From assembly GCF_031432425.1 (NCBI RefSeq), contig NZ_JAVKPH010000030.1, positions 1 through 39,868 of the forward strand: 39,868 nucleotides of DNA, given 5' to 3'. The notes beneath the pieces are model-generated. The model saw only the letters and a program-made list of their open reading frames with translations. It was not told where the DNA came from and did no database searches. Source of the DNA: Ruixingdingia sedimenti. GTDB taxonomy: Bacteria; Pseudomonadota; Alphaproteobacteria; Rhodobacterales; Rhodobacteraceae. How positions within the stretch are numbered: the stretch's first letter is position 1; each line of letters opens with the position of its first letter. The position numbers and the translations under genes were made by a program. Shown piece after piece: positions 24,706 through 34,312 of this stretch.

Positions 24706-25043
24706 GCGGTGCCCCCGTCCGGGCCGCCCTCGCCCAGAATGTCGAGCGCCTTGAGCGCATGGGCAGAGGCCGCGCCCGCCCGCATCTCGGCGGCGACCCG
24801 GATCGCCTCCATGATCTGTTCGGGGCTCGCGCCTTCGCGCTTCGCGGCCTTGACGTGGCCCTCGATGCACCAGGGGCATTGCGCCACCGCGACCGCGATC
24901 AACTGCTTGGTGCGCGCGTCCAGCGCGCCGGGGGCGAAAACCGCCCTGGAAAAGGCGCGGAAGGCCGCCTCGGCCTCTGGCGCCAGCGCCTGTCGGCGGT
25001 CCACCGGTGCGCGGGTTGCCTTGGGAAACCGGATCTCGCTCAT
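24702..25043 (-). CDS. AhpD-like carboxymuconolactone decarboxylase family protein
   Basis: A 113-residue all-helical protein. The CxxC active site plus histidine is CPWCIEGH (Cys56, Cys59, His63), the layout of AhpD-type alkylhydroperoxidases rather than true decarboxylases. Start 25043 is chosen because AGGAAAGG precedes it and it opens MSEIRFPKAT; longer starts add low-complexity sequence. It is the first gene of the four-gene operon and probably participates in thiol-dependent peroxide reduction. A palindrome lies about 66 bases upstream (25109-25123). Confidence 0.85.
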   Translation of the reverse strand: MSEIRFPKATRAPVDRRQALAPEAEAAFRAFSRAVFAPGALDARTKQLIAVAVAQCPWCIEGHVKAAKREGASPEQIMEAIRVAAEMRAGAASAHALKALDILGEGGPDGGTA

Positions 25044-25439
25044 CTTCGCGGCCTTTCCTGACGGGATACGGGCGGGGCGCGTTGTCTCTTGGGGTAGTCC
25101 GAGCAATGGGTATTGTAAATACCGATTGATGGGTCGCCCCGCGGGGCCAGTCTTTTCGCCGCAGTTCCCACCCGCCCGCTGCCGCCGGCCCCTGCCGCGC
25201 GGATGCGCGGGGCAGGGTCTTGAAATCGCGGGAAAGATGCCCAAGTGCAGAACAGGCGGGCCCCAGGGCCATCCATTCCCTTAACGGAGGTGTCGCGATG
25301 CAGGGCTTCGGCCCCGGAAGGATCGTCATGCGCTGCGAACAGGCGCATGTCCCGCCCCGGCCCCGGTAGCGCGCCATCCGCGCAGACCGCAGGGCCGGGG
25401 CTGGTCGAACGCATCCCTTCCCTTACCGCAGGTCTTGCC
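25044..25439. other. 396-base gap between divergent operons
   Basis: The gap holds the palindrome at 25109-25123. It also holds a TTGAAA at 25220-25225 and a 23-codon frame at 25298-25369 (starts MQGFGPGRIV, stop TAG), preceded at good spacing by GGAGG (25287-25291). The short frame could be a leader peptide, but there is no other evidence for it. Nothing else is recognised. Confidence 0.4.
25109..25123. promoter_or_regulatory. Palindromic operator candidate upstream of the AhpD-like operon
   Basis: GGTATT-GTA-AATACC is a perfect 6-base inverted repeat with a 3-base spacer in an AT-richer island. It sits 66 bases upstream of the AhpD-like start codon, where a promoter would be, and suggests binding of a homodimeric regulator. 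No regulator gene is adjacent. Confidence 0.45.
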
Positions 25440-25601
25440 ATGTTCCGCGCCTTGTTGCCCCCCGTCTGCCCGCAATGCGGGGCGAATGTCCCCCGCGCCG
25501 CCGCGCGCCGCTGCCCGTCCTGCCGCACGCCGTTCCTGTCGCCCTTTGCCCCGTCCCGCCCCCCGGCGGCCGAGGAAGACCCGCGCGATGACCAGGACTG
25601 A
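25440..25601 (+). CDS. Small zinc-ribbon protein
   Basis: A 53-residue frame with two CxxC knuckles, CPQCG and CPSC, separated by 11 residues (GANVPRAAARR), a pattern expected of a structural zinc ribbon. The C-terminus is acidic (AAEEDPRDDQD). It overlaps the start of the MscS-type gene by 14 bases, suggesting translational coupling. The ribosome-binding site (GCAGG) is weak. No specific family is recognised; it could be a real small protein or a fortuitous frame. Confidence 0.5.
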   Translation: MFRALLPPVCPQCGANVPRAAARRCPSCRTPFLSPFAPSRPPAAEEDPRDDQD

Positions 25602-26499
25602 CCCCACCGCGCCGATCCCGGCGCAGCTGCGGATGGCGGTGGCCCTGGGGGTGCTGGTGCTGCTGGCGGTGTTCGCGGAACCGCTGTTCGCGCTGCTGCC
25701 CCCGGGTGCGCGGGGCTGGCAGGAACCCGCGCGCAACGCGGCCATCGCGCTGGCGCTGTTCGCGGGGGCCGAACTGCTGCACGGCCTTGCGGTGACGCGG
25801 CTGGCGCGGCGGCGCAAGGGGCGGCGGCCGGTGCCGCGGGTCCTGCTGGATCTGCTGCGGGTACTGCTGTTCGTGCTGGCGGTGCTGATCAGCCTGTCGC
25901 TGTTCTTCCGGCAGGATCTGTCGGGCATCCTCACCGGGTCGGGGCTGGTGCTGGCGGTGCTGGGGTTCGCGATCCGCAACGTGGTGGCGGACACGTTTTC
26001 CGGCATCGCCCTGGGGCTGGAGGCGCCGTTCCGCATCGGCGACTGGGTGCGGATCGAGACGCTGGCGCAGGGCCGGGTGCAGGAAATCGGCTGGCGCACG
26101 ACGCGGCTGGTGACGCGCGAAAGCACCTATGTGATCCTGCCGAACAGCCAGATCTCGCGCCAAAGGATCACCAATTTCAGCGCCCCGCGCGCCGACTACA
26201 GCGACCATGTGGAACTGACGCTGCCCGCCGACCTGCCGGTGGCAGAGGCCAAGGCGCTGATCCGGCAGGCGCTGGCGGGGGCAGAGATGATCGCCGCCGA
26301 GGGCAGACCCCCGCCGGAGGCGCAGGTGGCGCGCTATGGCCCCGGGGGGATCACCTATCGCGTCGGCTATCGCGTACCGCAGCAGGACCGCGAGGCCGCC
26401 TGCCGCAACGAGGTATTCACCCGCATCGACGCGGCGTTGCGCGCGGCCGGGGTGCGGCTGGTGCAGGATTGCCCGCGTTGCGCGGGGGCAGAGGTCTGA
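25588..26499 (+). CDS. MscS-type mechanosensitive ion channel
   Basis: A 303-residue inner-membrane channel. Hydrophobic helices lie at about 15-35, 48-65, 80-98 and 104-130; the last (GILTGSGLVLAVLGFAIRNVV followed by ADTFSGI) is the pore-lining helix. The beta domain follows with FRIGDWVRIETLAQGRV, GWRTTRLVTRESTYVILPN and ISRQRITNFS. These match the MscS core. It would release solutes at low osmolarity. It ends unusually in DCPRCAGAEV, a CxxC at the tip, next to a gene for a small CxxC protein. A hairpin without a T run follows at 26514-26540. Confidence 0.9.
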   Translation: MTRTDPTAPIPAQLRMAVALGVLVLLAVFAEPLFALLPPGARGWQEPARNAAIALALFAGAELLHGLAVTRLARRRKGRRPVPRVLLDLLRVLLFVLAVLISLSLFFRQDLSGILTGSGLVLAVLGFAIRNVVADTFSGIALGLEAPFRIGDWVRIETLAQGRVQEIGWRTTRLVTRESTYVILPNSQISRQRITNFSAPRADYSDHVELTLPADLPVAEAKALIRQALAGAEMIAAEGRPPPEAQVARYGPGGITYRVGYRVPQQDREAACRNEVFTRIDAALRAAGVRLVQDCPRCAGAEV

Positions 26500-26513
26500 G
26501 CCGGAAATGCGAA

Positions 26514-26540
26514 CGGCCACCGGCGGGGTGCCGGTGGCCG
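26514..26540. terminator. Hairpin between convergent MscS and gabD genes
   Basis: CGGCCACCGGC (26514-26524) pairs with GCCGGTGGCCG (26530-26540), an 11-bp stem with a GGGGT loop. It lacks a T-tract on either side, so it is a likely transcript-end structure rather than a classic terminator. Confidence 0.5.
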
Positions 26541-26559
26541 CGGGTCGGATGCGCCGCCG

Positions 26560-28038
26560 TCAGATCGACAGGCAGACGTATTTCATTTCCAGATAGTCCT
26601 CCATCCCGTGGCGCGACCCCTCGCGCCCCAGGCCCGACTGCTTGACGCCGCCGAAGGGGGCGACCTCGGTCGAGATGATGCCGGTGTTCACGCCGACGAT
26701 GCCGTATTCCAGCGCCTCCTGCACACGGGTGATGCGGCCGATGTCGCGGGCATAGAAATAGGAGGCCAGACCGAAGATCGTGTCGTTGGCGTAGCCGATG
26801 GCCTCTTCCTCGGTGTCGAACCTGAACAGCGGCGCGAGCGGGCCGAAGGTTTCTTCCTGCGCCACGGCCATGTCCTGCGTTACGCCGGTGACGATGGTGG
26901 GTTCGAAGAACGACCCGCCGAGCGCGTGGCGCTTGCCGCCCTGCACCACCTTGCCGCCCTTGGCGACGGCATCAGCGATATGTTCCTCGACCTTTTCCAC
27001 CGCGGCGACATTGACCAGCGGGCCGAGGTCCACCGGATCGGCCAGCCCGTCGCCCACCTTCAGCGCGGCGACAGCCCTGGACAGCTTTTCCGCGAAGGCG
27101 TCATAGACCCCGGCCTGCACATACAGGCGGTTGGCGCAGACGCAGGTCTGGCCGTTGTTGCGGTACTTGGACATGATCGCGCCCTGCACCGCCGCATCCA
27201 GATCGGCGTCGTCGAACACGATGAAGGGCGCGTTGCCGCCCAGTTCCATGCTGCATTTCATCACCTGGTCGGCGGCCTGCCGCAGCAGGATCCGCCCCAC
27301 CTCGGTCGAGCCGGTGAAGGTCAGCTTGCGCACGGTCGGGTTCTCGCAGAACTCCTTGCCGATGTCGGAGGACCGTTTCGAGGTGATGACCGAAAAGATC
27401 CCCTTGGGCAGCCCCGCGCGATCCGCCAGCACCGCCAGCGCCAGCGCCGACAGCGGCGTTTCCGCCGCAGGCCGCGCGACAAAGCCGCAGCCCGCCGCCA
27501 GCGCCGGCCCGCATTTGCGGGTGATCATCGCATTGGGGAAGTTCCACGGCGTGATCGACCCCACGACCCCGATGGGCTGTTTCAGCACCGTCAGGCGCTT
27601 GTCGCGCTGGTGGCCGGGGATGGTTTCGCCATAGATGCGCTTGGCCTCTTCGGCGAACCATTCGATGAAGGACGCGCCATAGGCGATTTCACCCTTCGCC
27701 TCGGCCAGCGGCTTGCCCATTTCGGCGGTCAGGATGCGGCCCAGGTCCTCCTGGTTTTCCATCATCAGGTCGTACCACTTGCGCAGCAGGTTGGCGCGTT
27801 CCTTGCCGGTGCGCGCGGCCCAGTCCTTCATCGCGGCCTCGGCGGCGGCGATGGCGCGCGCGGTTTCGGCGCGGCCGAGGTTCGGCACGGTGCAGATGAC
27901 ATCGCCGCGCGCCGGGTTGACCACCGGGAAGGTGGTGCCGTCATCGGCGTCGATCCATTCCCCCGCGACATAGGCCTTCGTCGCCAGCAAGGAGGGATCC
28001 TTGAGAAGCGAGGCGAGATTGGTTGCCGTGTCCAGCAT
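26560..28038 (-). CDS. gabD: NAD(P)-dependent succinate-semialdehyde dehydrogenase
   Basis: A 492-residue aldehyde dehydrogenase of the GabD group, oxidising succinate semialdehyde to succinate in GABA catabolism. Landmarks: TPWNFPNAMITRK (cofactor loop), FTGSTEVGR, the general base Glu265 in MELGGNAP and the catalytic Cys299 in GQTCVCANR. The C-terminus has PFGGVKQSGLGREG and HGMEDYLEMKYVC. Residue 189 is Arg where Lys is common in the NAD site (ARPAAETP). Start 28038 is chosen from GGAGG with good spacing; ATG 28050 is possible. The substrate is inferred from overall similarity; other semialdehydes are possible. Confidence 0.9.
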   Translation of the reverse strand: MLDTATNLASLLKDPSLLATKAYVAGEWIDADDGTTFPVVNPARGDVICTVPNLGRAETARAIAAAEAAMKDWAARTGKERANLLRKWYDLMMENQEDLGRILTAEMGKPLAEAKGEIAYGASFIEWFAEEAKRIYGETIPGHQRDKRLTVLKQPIGVVGSITPWNFPNAMITRKCGPALAAGCGFVARPAAETPLSALALAVLADRAGLPKGIFSVITSKRSSDIGKEFCENPTVRKLTFTGSTEVGRILLRQAADQVMKCSMELGGNAPFIVFDDADLDAAVQGAIMSKYRNNGQTCVCANRLYVQAGVYDAFAEKLSRAVAALKVGDGLADPVDLGPLVNVAAVEKVEEHIADAVAKGGKVVQGGKRHALGGSFFEPTIVTGVTQDMAVAQEETFGPLAPLFRFDTEEEAIGYANDTIFGLASYFYARDIGRITRVQEALEYGIVGVNTGIISTEVAPFGGVKQSGLGREGSRHGMEDYLEMKYVCLSI

Positions 28039-28168
28039 CGGTACCTCCATGAATTTTGGCGCCATGCAAAGCACGCCCGCCCCCCTTTGTCCAGCACGGA
28101 GGGGACAGACACTTTCCTGCCGGGCGGGGCCGTGCCAGTCTGCCGCGGCGTGCCGAAAGGGGAAAGCC

Positions 28169-28966
28169 ATGACCAGCGATGCCGATGCCGCCTATGCCAA
28201 TGCGCCGCATATCCCCGGTGCAGCCGACTATCCGCCCCGGTGGGCGGGTGCGGCGGCGGCCTTTCGCGCGGGGTCGGGGGCGCGGGCGCGGCTGGATCTG
28301 GCCTATGGGCCGGGCGAACGGCAGCGGTACGATCTGTTCCTGCCCGAGGGCCCGGCGCAGGGGCTGACGGTCTTTGTCCATGGCGGTTACTGGCTGGCCT
28401 TCGGGCGGGGCGACTGGTCGCATCTGGCGGCGGGGCCTCTGGGCCGGGGATGGGCGGTGGCGATGCCGTCCTACACGCTCGCCCCGGCGGCGCGGATCGC
28501 GGCGATGACGGCGGAAATCGGGGCGGCGGTCGCGGCGGCTGCGGGGCAGATCGCGGGGCCGGTCGTCGTCACCGGCCATTCCGCCGGCGGGCAACTGGCC
28601 GCGCGGATGGCCTGTATCGACGCGCCCCTGCCGGTGGATGTGGCGGGGCGGATCGTGCGGGTGGTGCCGGTGTCGCCGCTCGCGGATCTCGTGCCGCTGA
28701 TAGACACGGCGATGAACGCCCGCCTGCGCCTCGACGCGGCAGAGGCGGCGGCGGAAAGCCCCGCCCGCCTGCGCCCCCGCCCCGGTCTGGAAACGCTGGT
28801 CTGGGTCGGCGGGCAGGAACGCCCGGCCTTCCTGTGGCAGGCGCGGCTTCTGGCGGAAACCTGGGCCTGCCCCTGGCATGTGGAACCGGGCCGGCACCAT
28901 TTCGATGTGCTCGACGATCTGGCCGAGACCGCGAGTGCGCTGACCGCGGCGGTGACGGGGAACTAG
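28169..28966 (+). CDS. Alpha/beta hydrolase, arylformamidase-like
   Basis: A 265-residue cytosolic alpha/beta hydrolase. The oxyanion motif VFVHGGYW (from residue 68) and the nucleophile GHSAGGQLA (Ser138) with His in GRHHFDVLDDL form the catalytic layout. The HGGYW sequence is characteristic of kynurenine formamidases that hydrolyse N-formylkynurenine. No tryptophan dioxygenase or kynureninase gene is nearby, so the physiological substrate is uncertain. AAAGGGG provides the ribosome-binding site; the gene is divergent from gabD. Confidence 0.82.
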   Translation: MTSDADAAYANAPHIPGAADYPPRWAGAAAAFRAGSGARARLDLAYGPGERQRYDLFLPEGPAQGLTVFVHGGYWLAFGRGDWSHLAAGPLGRGWAVAMPSYTLAPAARIAAMTAEIGAAVAAAAGQIAGPVVVTGHSAGGQLAARMACIDAPLPVDVAGRIVRVVPVSPLADLVPLIDTAMNARLRLDAAEAAAESPARLRPRPGLETLVWVGGQERPAFLWQARLLAETWACPWHVEPGRHHFDVLDDLAETASALTAAVTGN

Positions 28967-28997
28967 AACGGATCGACCTTCACCCCTTCCCTCTGGC

Positions 28998-29199
28998 TGG
29001 CGAAGGCGCGTGCCTTCGCCACATCCCGCCATTGCCGCTACCCCGGCCGGGGGCCCCGAGCCCCCGGCCAGCGCCCGCCCCGCCCATGGCGGGCGCTACT
29101 CGCCCGCCGGGGCAGGCGCTGGCCTGGCCATTGTTCCCGGCATCACCGCCCCTAGTGTCACCGCCGCGCGAACGGGCGGGGGAAACGCGGTGCGTTTCC
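28998..29199. repeat. Cluster of four hairpins between convergent genes
   Basis: The gap 28967-29242 between the arylformamidase-like and S58 peptidase genes contains four perfect inverted repeats. They are: 10 bp at 28998-29007/29012-29021 (TGGCGAAGGC arm); 10 bp at 29045-29054/29060-29069 (GGCCGGGGGC arm); 10 bp at 29070-29079/29088-29097 (AGCGCCCGCC arm); 8 bp at 29181-29188/29192-29199 (GGAAACGC arm). Such density goes beyond one terminator and suggests dispersed repeat elements. No gene is supported in the gap. Confidence 0.7.
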
Positions 29200-29242
29200 T
29201 GATCCCGCCCGGCCCGACCGGGGGCGTGAAACCCGTCTGCCA

Positions 29243-30238
29243 TCACCCCCCGCCGAACCGTTCCCGCCACGCCGGTTGCAGATCGCCCGGCTGCGGCGTC
29301 GCGGCATGCACCGCCCGGGCGATGGCGCGGGCAAGGCAGGATGCCGCGGCATGACCCAGCCGATAGGTATCCGCCAGCGGGTCGGCCATCGCACGCGCGC
29401 CGGTGGAGACGGCAAAGACCAGATCGCCGTCCAGCGGCGTATGGCTCGGCACCAGTGCGCGCGCCATGCCGTCATGGGCGGCCACCGCCATCCGCTGCGC
29501 CCCCGCCTTGGTCAATGCGGCATCGGTGGCGACGATGGCGATGGTGGTCGCCGCGCCCACCGCCTTTGCGGGCGGCGGCTCTGCCCCCGGGTCATGGCGC
29601 GGCGCGGGGCCGCGCCCGCCGAATTCATCCCCCAACTCCCATGGTGCGGCCCAGAACCACGGCCCCTCGCCCACCGTGGCCGAACCGAGCGCGTTGACCG
29701 CCACCAGCGCCCCCACGGTGATGCCGCTGTCGAGCACCGCCGAGGCGGACCCGAGCCCGCCGCGCCAGTTCGCCGTGGTGGCCCCGAACCCCGCCCCGGC
29801 GGAGCCGAGCGCGAAATCCGCCCCCGCCGCCGCCAATGCCGCCCGGCCGAGGCCGGGATAGGGGCTTTCGTCCCAGTGCTTGTCGCCGCCATTGGCCAGA
29901 TCGAACAGGATCGCCGCCGGCACGATGGGCACATGCAGCCCGGCCACCGCGAAGCCGCGCCCGGCGGCCCGCAGCCCCGCGACCACCCCGCCCGCGGCGT
30001 CGAGCCCATAGGCCGAACCGCCGGACAGGCAGATCGCATCCACCTGTTCCACCAGCTTGTCGGGGGCCAGAAGATCGGTCTCGCGCGTGCCCGGCGCGCC
30101 GCCCATGACATGGACCGCGGCGGTGAAAGGCGCATCGCCCGTCAGCACCGTCACCCCGGTCCTGACGCGCGCATCCTCGGCATTGCCGACCCGCAGCCCC
30201 GCCACATCGGTTATCAGGTTCCGCCGTCCCGGCCGCAT
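29243..30238 (-). CDS. S58/P1 family peptidase (DmpA-like)
   Basis: A 331-residue N-terminal-nucleophile peptidase of the S58 group, which self-cleaves in the middle and includes DmpA-type aminopeptidases and endotype 6-aminohexanoate-oligomer hydrolase-like proteins. Landmarks: NLITDVAGLRVGN at the N-terminus, CLSGGSAYGLDAA, GSAGAGFGATTANWRGGLGS, and the cleavage region AATTIAIVATDAALTK with a candidate nucleophile at Thr231 or Thr232. A loop rich in Pro/Arg/Asp (about 208-225) precedes the cut site. The natural substrate is unknown. Confidence 0.87.
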   Translation of the reverse strand: MRPGRRNLITDVAGLRVGNAEDARVRTGVTVLTGDAPFTAAVHVMGGAPGTRETDLLAPDKLVEQVDAICLSGGSAYGLDAAGGVVAGLRAAGRGFAVAGLHVPIVPAAILFDLANGGDKHWDESPYPGLGRAALAAAGADFALGSAGAGFGATTANWRGGLGSASAVLDSGITVGALVAVNALGSATVGEGPWFWAAPWELGDEFGGRGPAPRHDPGAEPPPAKAVGAATTIAIVATDAALTKAGAQRMAVAAHDGMARALVPSHTPLDGDLVFAVSTGARAMADPLADTYRLGHAAASCLARAIARAVHAATPQPGDLQPAWRERFGGG

Positions 30239-30307
30239 CCCTCACCCCCTCCTCTGGCGCATACCGGGGTAAAGTCCCGGTCTACGGACACGCCGCCCGT
30301 TTCCGCT

Positions 30308-30350
30308 TCATCTTTTCAAAAATACCCCAGGGTCCGGGGCAGCGCCCCGG
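30308..30350. repeat. Rhodobacterales-type intergenic repeat (ATACCCC plus hairpin)
   Basis: The stretch CATCTTTTCAAAAATACCCC (30310-30329) is followed by CCGGGGC-AGC-GCCCCGG (30334-30350), a 7-bp hairpin. This composite is, from memory, a common intergenic element downstream of genes in Rhodobacterales. It lies upstream of the S58 peptidase start and downstream of the zinc-ribbon gene (minus strand), where it could act as a transcript end. Confidence 0.45.
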
Positions 30351-30424
30351 CGCGCCGCCGGACGCCATCCGCAGGGCAGACTGGCAGAAACCGCCGCAGA
30401 CGCAAGCGGGGTGCGCAAGCGGGA

Positions 30425-30775
30425 TCAGAAGTCGAACAGATCCTCGAGGAAGGACCCGCGCCGCCGCCGCCCGGAATGGCGCCGGTCGTCGTCATCGTCG
30501 TCGTCGCGGTAGCGGCGATCCCTGCCGCGGTCGTCGTCCCGCTGGCGGTTGCGCGCGGTTTCGGGCGCGGGTGCGGCGGCGGGCTGACGGGGCGGTTCGG
30601 CACGGGCGGGCGGTGGCTGGACCACGGGGGGCATCGTGCTGGCGGCGGCGCGGTCGATGATCTTGTCCAGCTCTCCCCGATCCAGCCAGACGCCGCGGCA
30701 GCGCGGGCAATAGTCGATCTCCACGCCGTTCCGTTCGGTCATCACCAGCGTTTCGTTGTCCACGGGGCACTGCAT
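30425..30775 (-). CDS. TFIIB-type zinc-ribbon protein
   Basis: A 116-residue protein. The zinc ribbon is MQCPVDNETLVM with IDYCPRCRGVWLDRGELDKI; it has Cys3, Cys23 and Cys26, and Asp6 where many ribbons have the fourth cysteine, as usual in this family. A Pro/Ala-rich linker is followed by an Arg/Asp-rich, very polar tail with seven Asp in a row and the C-terminal motif SFLEDLFDF. The second of two ATGs (30775) is preferred, with AAGGAG six bases upstream. The function is not known; the ribbon and short hydrophobic end suggest an adaptor. Confidence 0.8.
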   Translation of the reverse strand: MQCPVDNETLVMTERNGVEIDYCPRCRGVWLDRGELDKIIDRAAASTMPPVVQPPPARAEPPRQPAAAPAPETARNRQRDDDRGRDRRYRDDDDDDDRRHSGRRRRGSFLEDLFDF

Positions 30776-30832
30776 CGGCATCTCCTTGATGTTCCGGTCA
30801 GCAGATGGGGGTTCCGGCAGGCGGCGGCAAGA

Positions 30833-32412
<1,580 letters not shown>

Positions 32413-32416
<4 letters not shown>

Positions 32417-33234
32417 CGCGCGCGCCTCAGCCTTGGGTCCAGCAGGTCGCGCAGCCCGTCGCCCATCAGGTTCAGCCCCAGAACCGACACCACGATGGCC
32501 AGCCCCGGCAACAGCGCCAGATGCGGGGCAAGCGCGATCATCGTCTGCGATTCCGCCAGCATCCGGCCCCAGCTTGGCGTGGGCGGCTGCGCGCCGAGCC
32601 CGACATAGGACAGCCCCGCCTCTGCCAGGATGCCGAGGCTGAACTGGATCGTGCCCTGCACGATCAGCAGGTTGGCGATATTGGGCAGGATATGTTCGGC
32701 CGAGATCCGCGCCGCGCCCTTGCCCGCCACCCGCGCCGCGCGGATGTAGTCGAGCGTCCAGAGGCTGAGCGCGCCGCCCCGCGTGACCCGGGCGAAGACG
32801 GGGATGTTGAAGATGCCGATGGCAAGGATCGCATTGGTGGCCGAGGGGCCCAGAACGGCGGTGATCAGGATGGCGATCACGAGGCTGGGAAAGGCGAAGA
32901 TCAGGTCGTTGCCGCGCATGATCAGTTCGTCCACCACCCCGCCGCGCCGGGCGGCGGCCAGCAGGCCGAGCGGCACGCCGACGACCACGCCGATCCCCAC
33001 GGCGAGGATGGCGACGGCGATGGATGTCCGCGCGCCGACCATCAGCATCGACAGCATGTCGCGCCCGAAATGATCGGTTCCCAGCAGATGGCCGGGCGCG
33101 CCCGGGGGGCGGAACTTGGCGGCGACGTTCAGCGCCTCCACCGGCCAGGGTGTCCAGACCAGCGACACCAGCGCCGCGACGGCCACCAGCGCCGACAGGG
33201 CCGCGCCGAGGATCAGCGACCACCGGCCCCTCAT
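32413..33234 (-). CDS. Peptide ABC transporter permease (DppC/YejE type)
   Basis: A 273-residue inner-membrane permease with an N-terminal helix, a short periplasmic segment (APGHLLGTDHFGRDMLSMLM) and about five further helices. The cytoplasmic EAA loop contains YIRAARVAGKGAARISAEHI. The TDHFGRD segment and the GLSYVGLG region are typical of DppC-like permeases. It overlaps the next gene and the previous one by four bases each, so the three ABC genes are one translationally coupled operon. Confidence 0.92.
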
Positions 33235-34178
33235 CCGCGCCGCCTCAGCCGCGGGTCGACGATGGCATAGGCCAGATCGACGGCGAAGTTCACCACGATC
33301 ACGGCGAAGACCAGCAGCATCACCACCGATTCCACCACGATCAGGTCGCGCTGCGTGATGCCCTGAAAGATCAGCCGGCCGAGCCCGGGCAGGTAGAACA
33401 CGTTCTCGATGATGATCGCGCCGGCCAGAAGGAAGCTGAATTGCAGCCCGAGGATCGTCAGCACCGGGATCAGCGCGTTGCGCAGCGCGTGGCGCAGCAC
33501 CGCCTGCGCGGGGCTGAGCCCCTTGGCCCGCGCGCTGCGGATATAGTCCTGCCCCAGGGTCTCGATCACCGCCGAGCGCATGACGCGGGCGAGGATCGAC
33601 GCCTGCGGCAGGGCCAGCGCCACCGCGGGCAGCGTCAGCGCGCGCAGGTTGGGCCAGAGCCCCTGATCCCATCCCGGAAACCCGCCCGAGGGAAACCAGC
33701 GCAGCGCGATGGCAAAGACGGCGACCAGCAGCATCGCGAACCAGAAGTTCGGCACCGCGATACCAAGCTGCGTCACCCCCATCACCGCGACATCCGTGGC
33801 CCTGCCCCGCCGCGCCGCGGCCCAGAGGCCGACGGGAATCGCGATCAGCGTGGACAGGACCAGCGCATAGATGGTCAGCGGCAGCGACACCTGCATCCGC
33901 GCCGCCACCAGATCGGCCACCGGCACCCGGTAGGTGTAGGACATGCCGAAATCGCCCCGCAGCATGCCGCCCGCCCAGGCCAGATAGCGTTCGGCCACGC
34001 CGCCGTTCAGCCCCAGTTGGTCGCGTAGCGCGGCCACCGTTTCGGGGCTCGCGTTCATGCCCAGCATGAAGGACGCCGGATCGCCCGGGATCACCTCGAT
34101 CACCGCGAAGATCGCGATGCTCGCCACGATCAGGCTGAGGCAGAGCGAGACGAGCCGCGAGACGGCATAGCGCAGCAT
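33231..34178 (-). CDS. Peptide ABC transporter permease (DppB type)
   Basis: A 315-residue inner-membrane permease with six helices. The N-terminus MLRYAVSRLVSLCLSLIVAS, the MLGMNASPETVAAL periplasmic segment and the EAA loop (DYIRSARAKGLSPAQAVLRH) fit DppB-like proteins. Start 34178 follows AAAGGAG. It heads the ABC operon. The 134-base gap to the divergent exosortase gene contains no obvious promoter hexamers. Confidence 0.92.
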   Translation of the reverse strand: MLRYAVSRLVSLCLSLIVASIAIFAVIEVIPGDPASFMLGMNASPETVAALRDQLGLNGGVAERYLAWAGGMLRGDFGMSYTYRVPVADLVAARMQVSLPLTIYALVLSTLIAIPVGLWAAARRGRATDVAVMGVTQLGIAVPNFWFAMLLVAVFAIALRWFPSGGFPGWDQGLWPNLRALTLPAVALALPQASILARVMRSAVIETLGQDYIRSARAKGLSPAQAVLRHALRNALIPVLTILGLQFSFLLAGAIIIENVFYLPGLGRLIFQGITQRDLIVVESVVMLLVFAVIVVNFAVDLAYAIVDPRLRRRG

Positions 34179-34312
34179 GGGGGCTCCTTTCCCCGATCAC
34201 GCTAGAATGCGGCAGGGCGCCGGTCCAGTGCCCTCATGCGGTGCCGGACCCGCCGCGATGACGCCATATTCGCCCGCCAGTGTCGCGGCGAAACGCCCGG
34301 TTGAAAGTCCGC

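Noticed and set aside
26608..29202. Plus-strand frame of 864 codons over the gabD region
   Set aside because: Antisense to gabD and out of frame with the arylformamidase-like gene; no recognisable domain.
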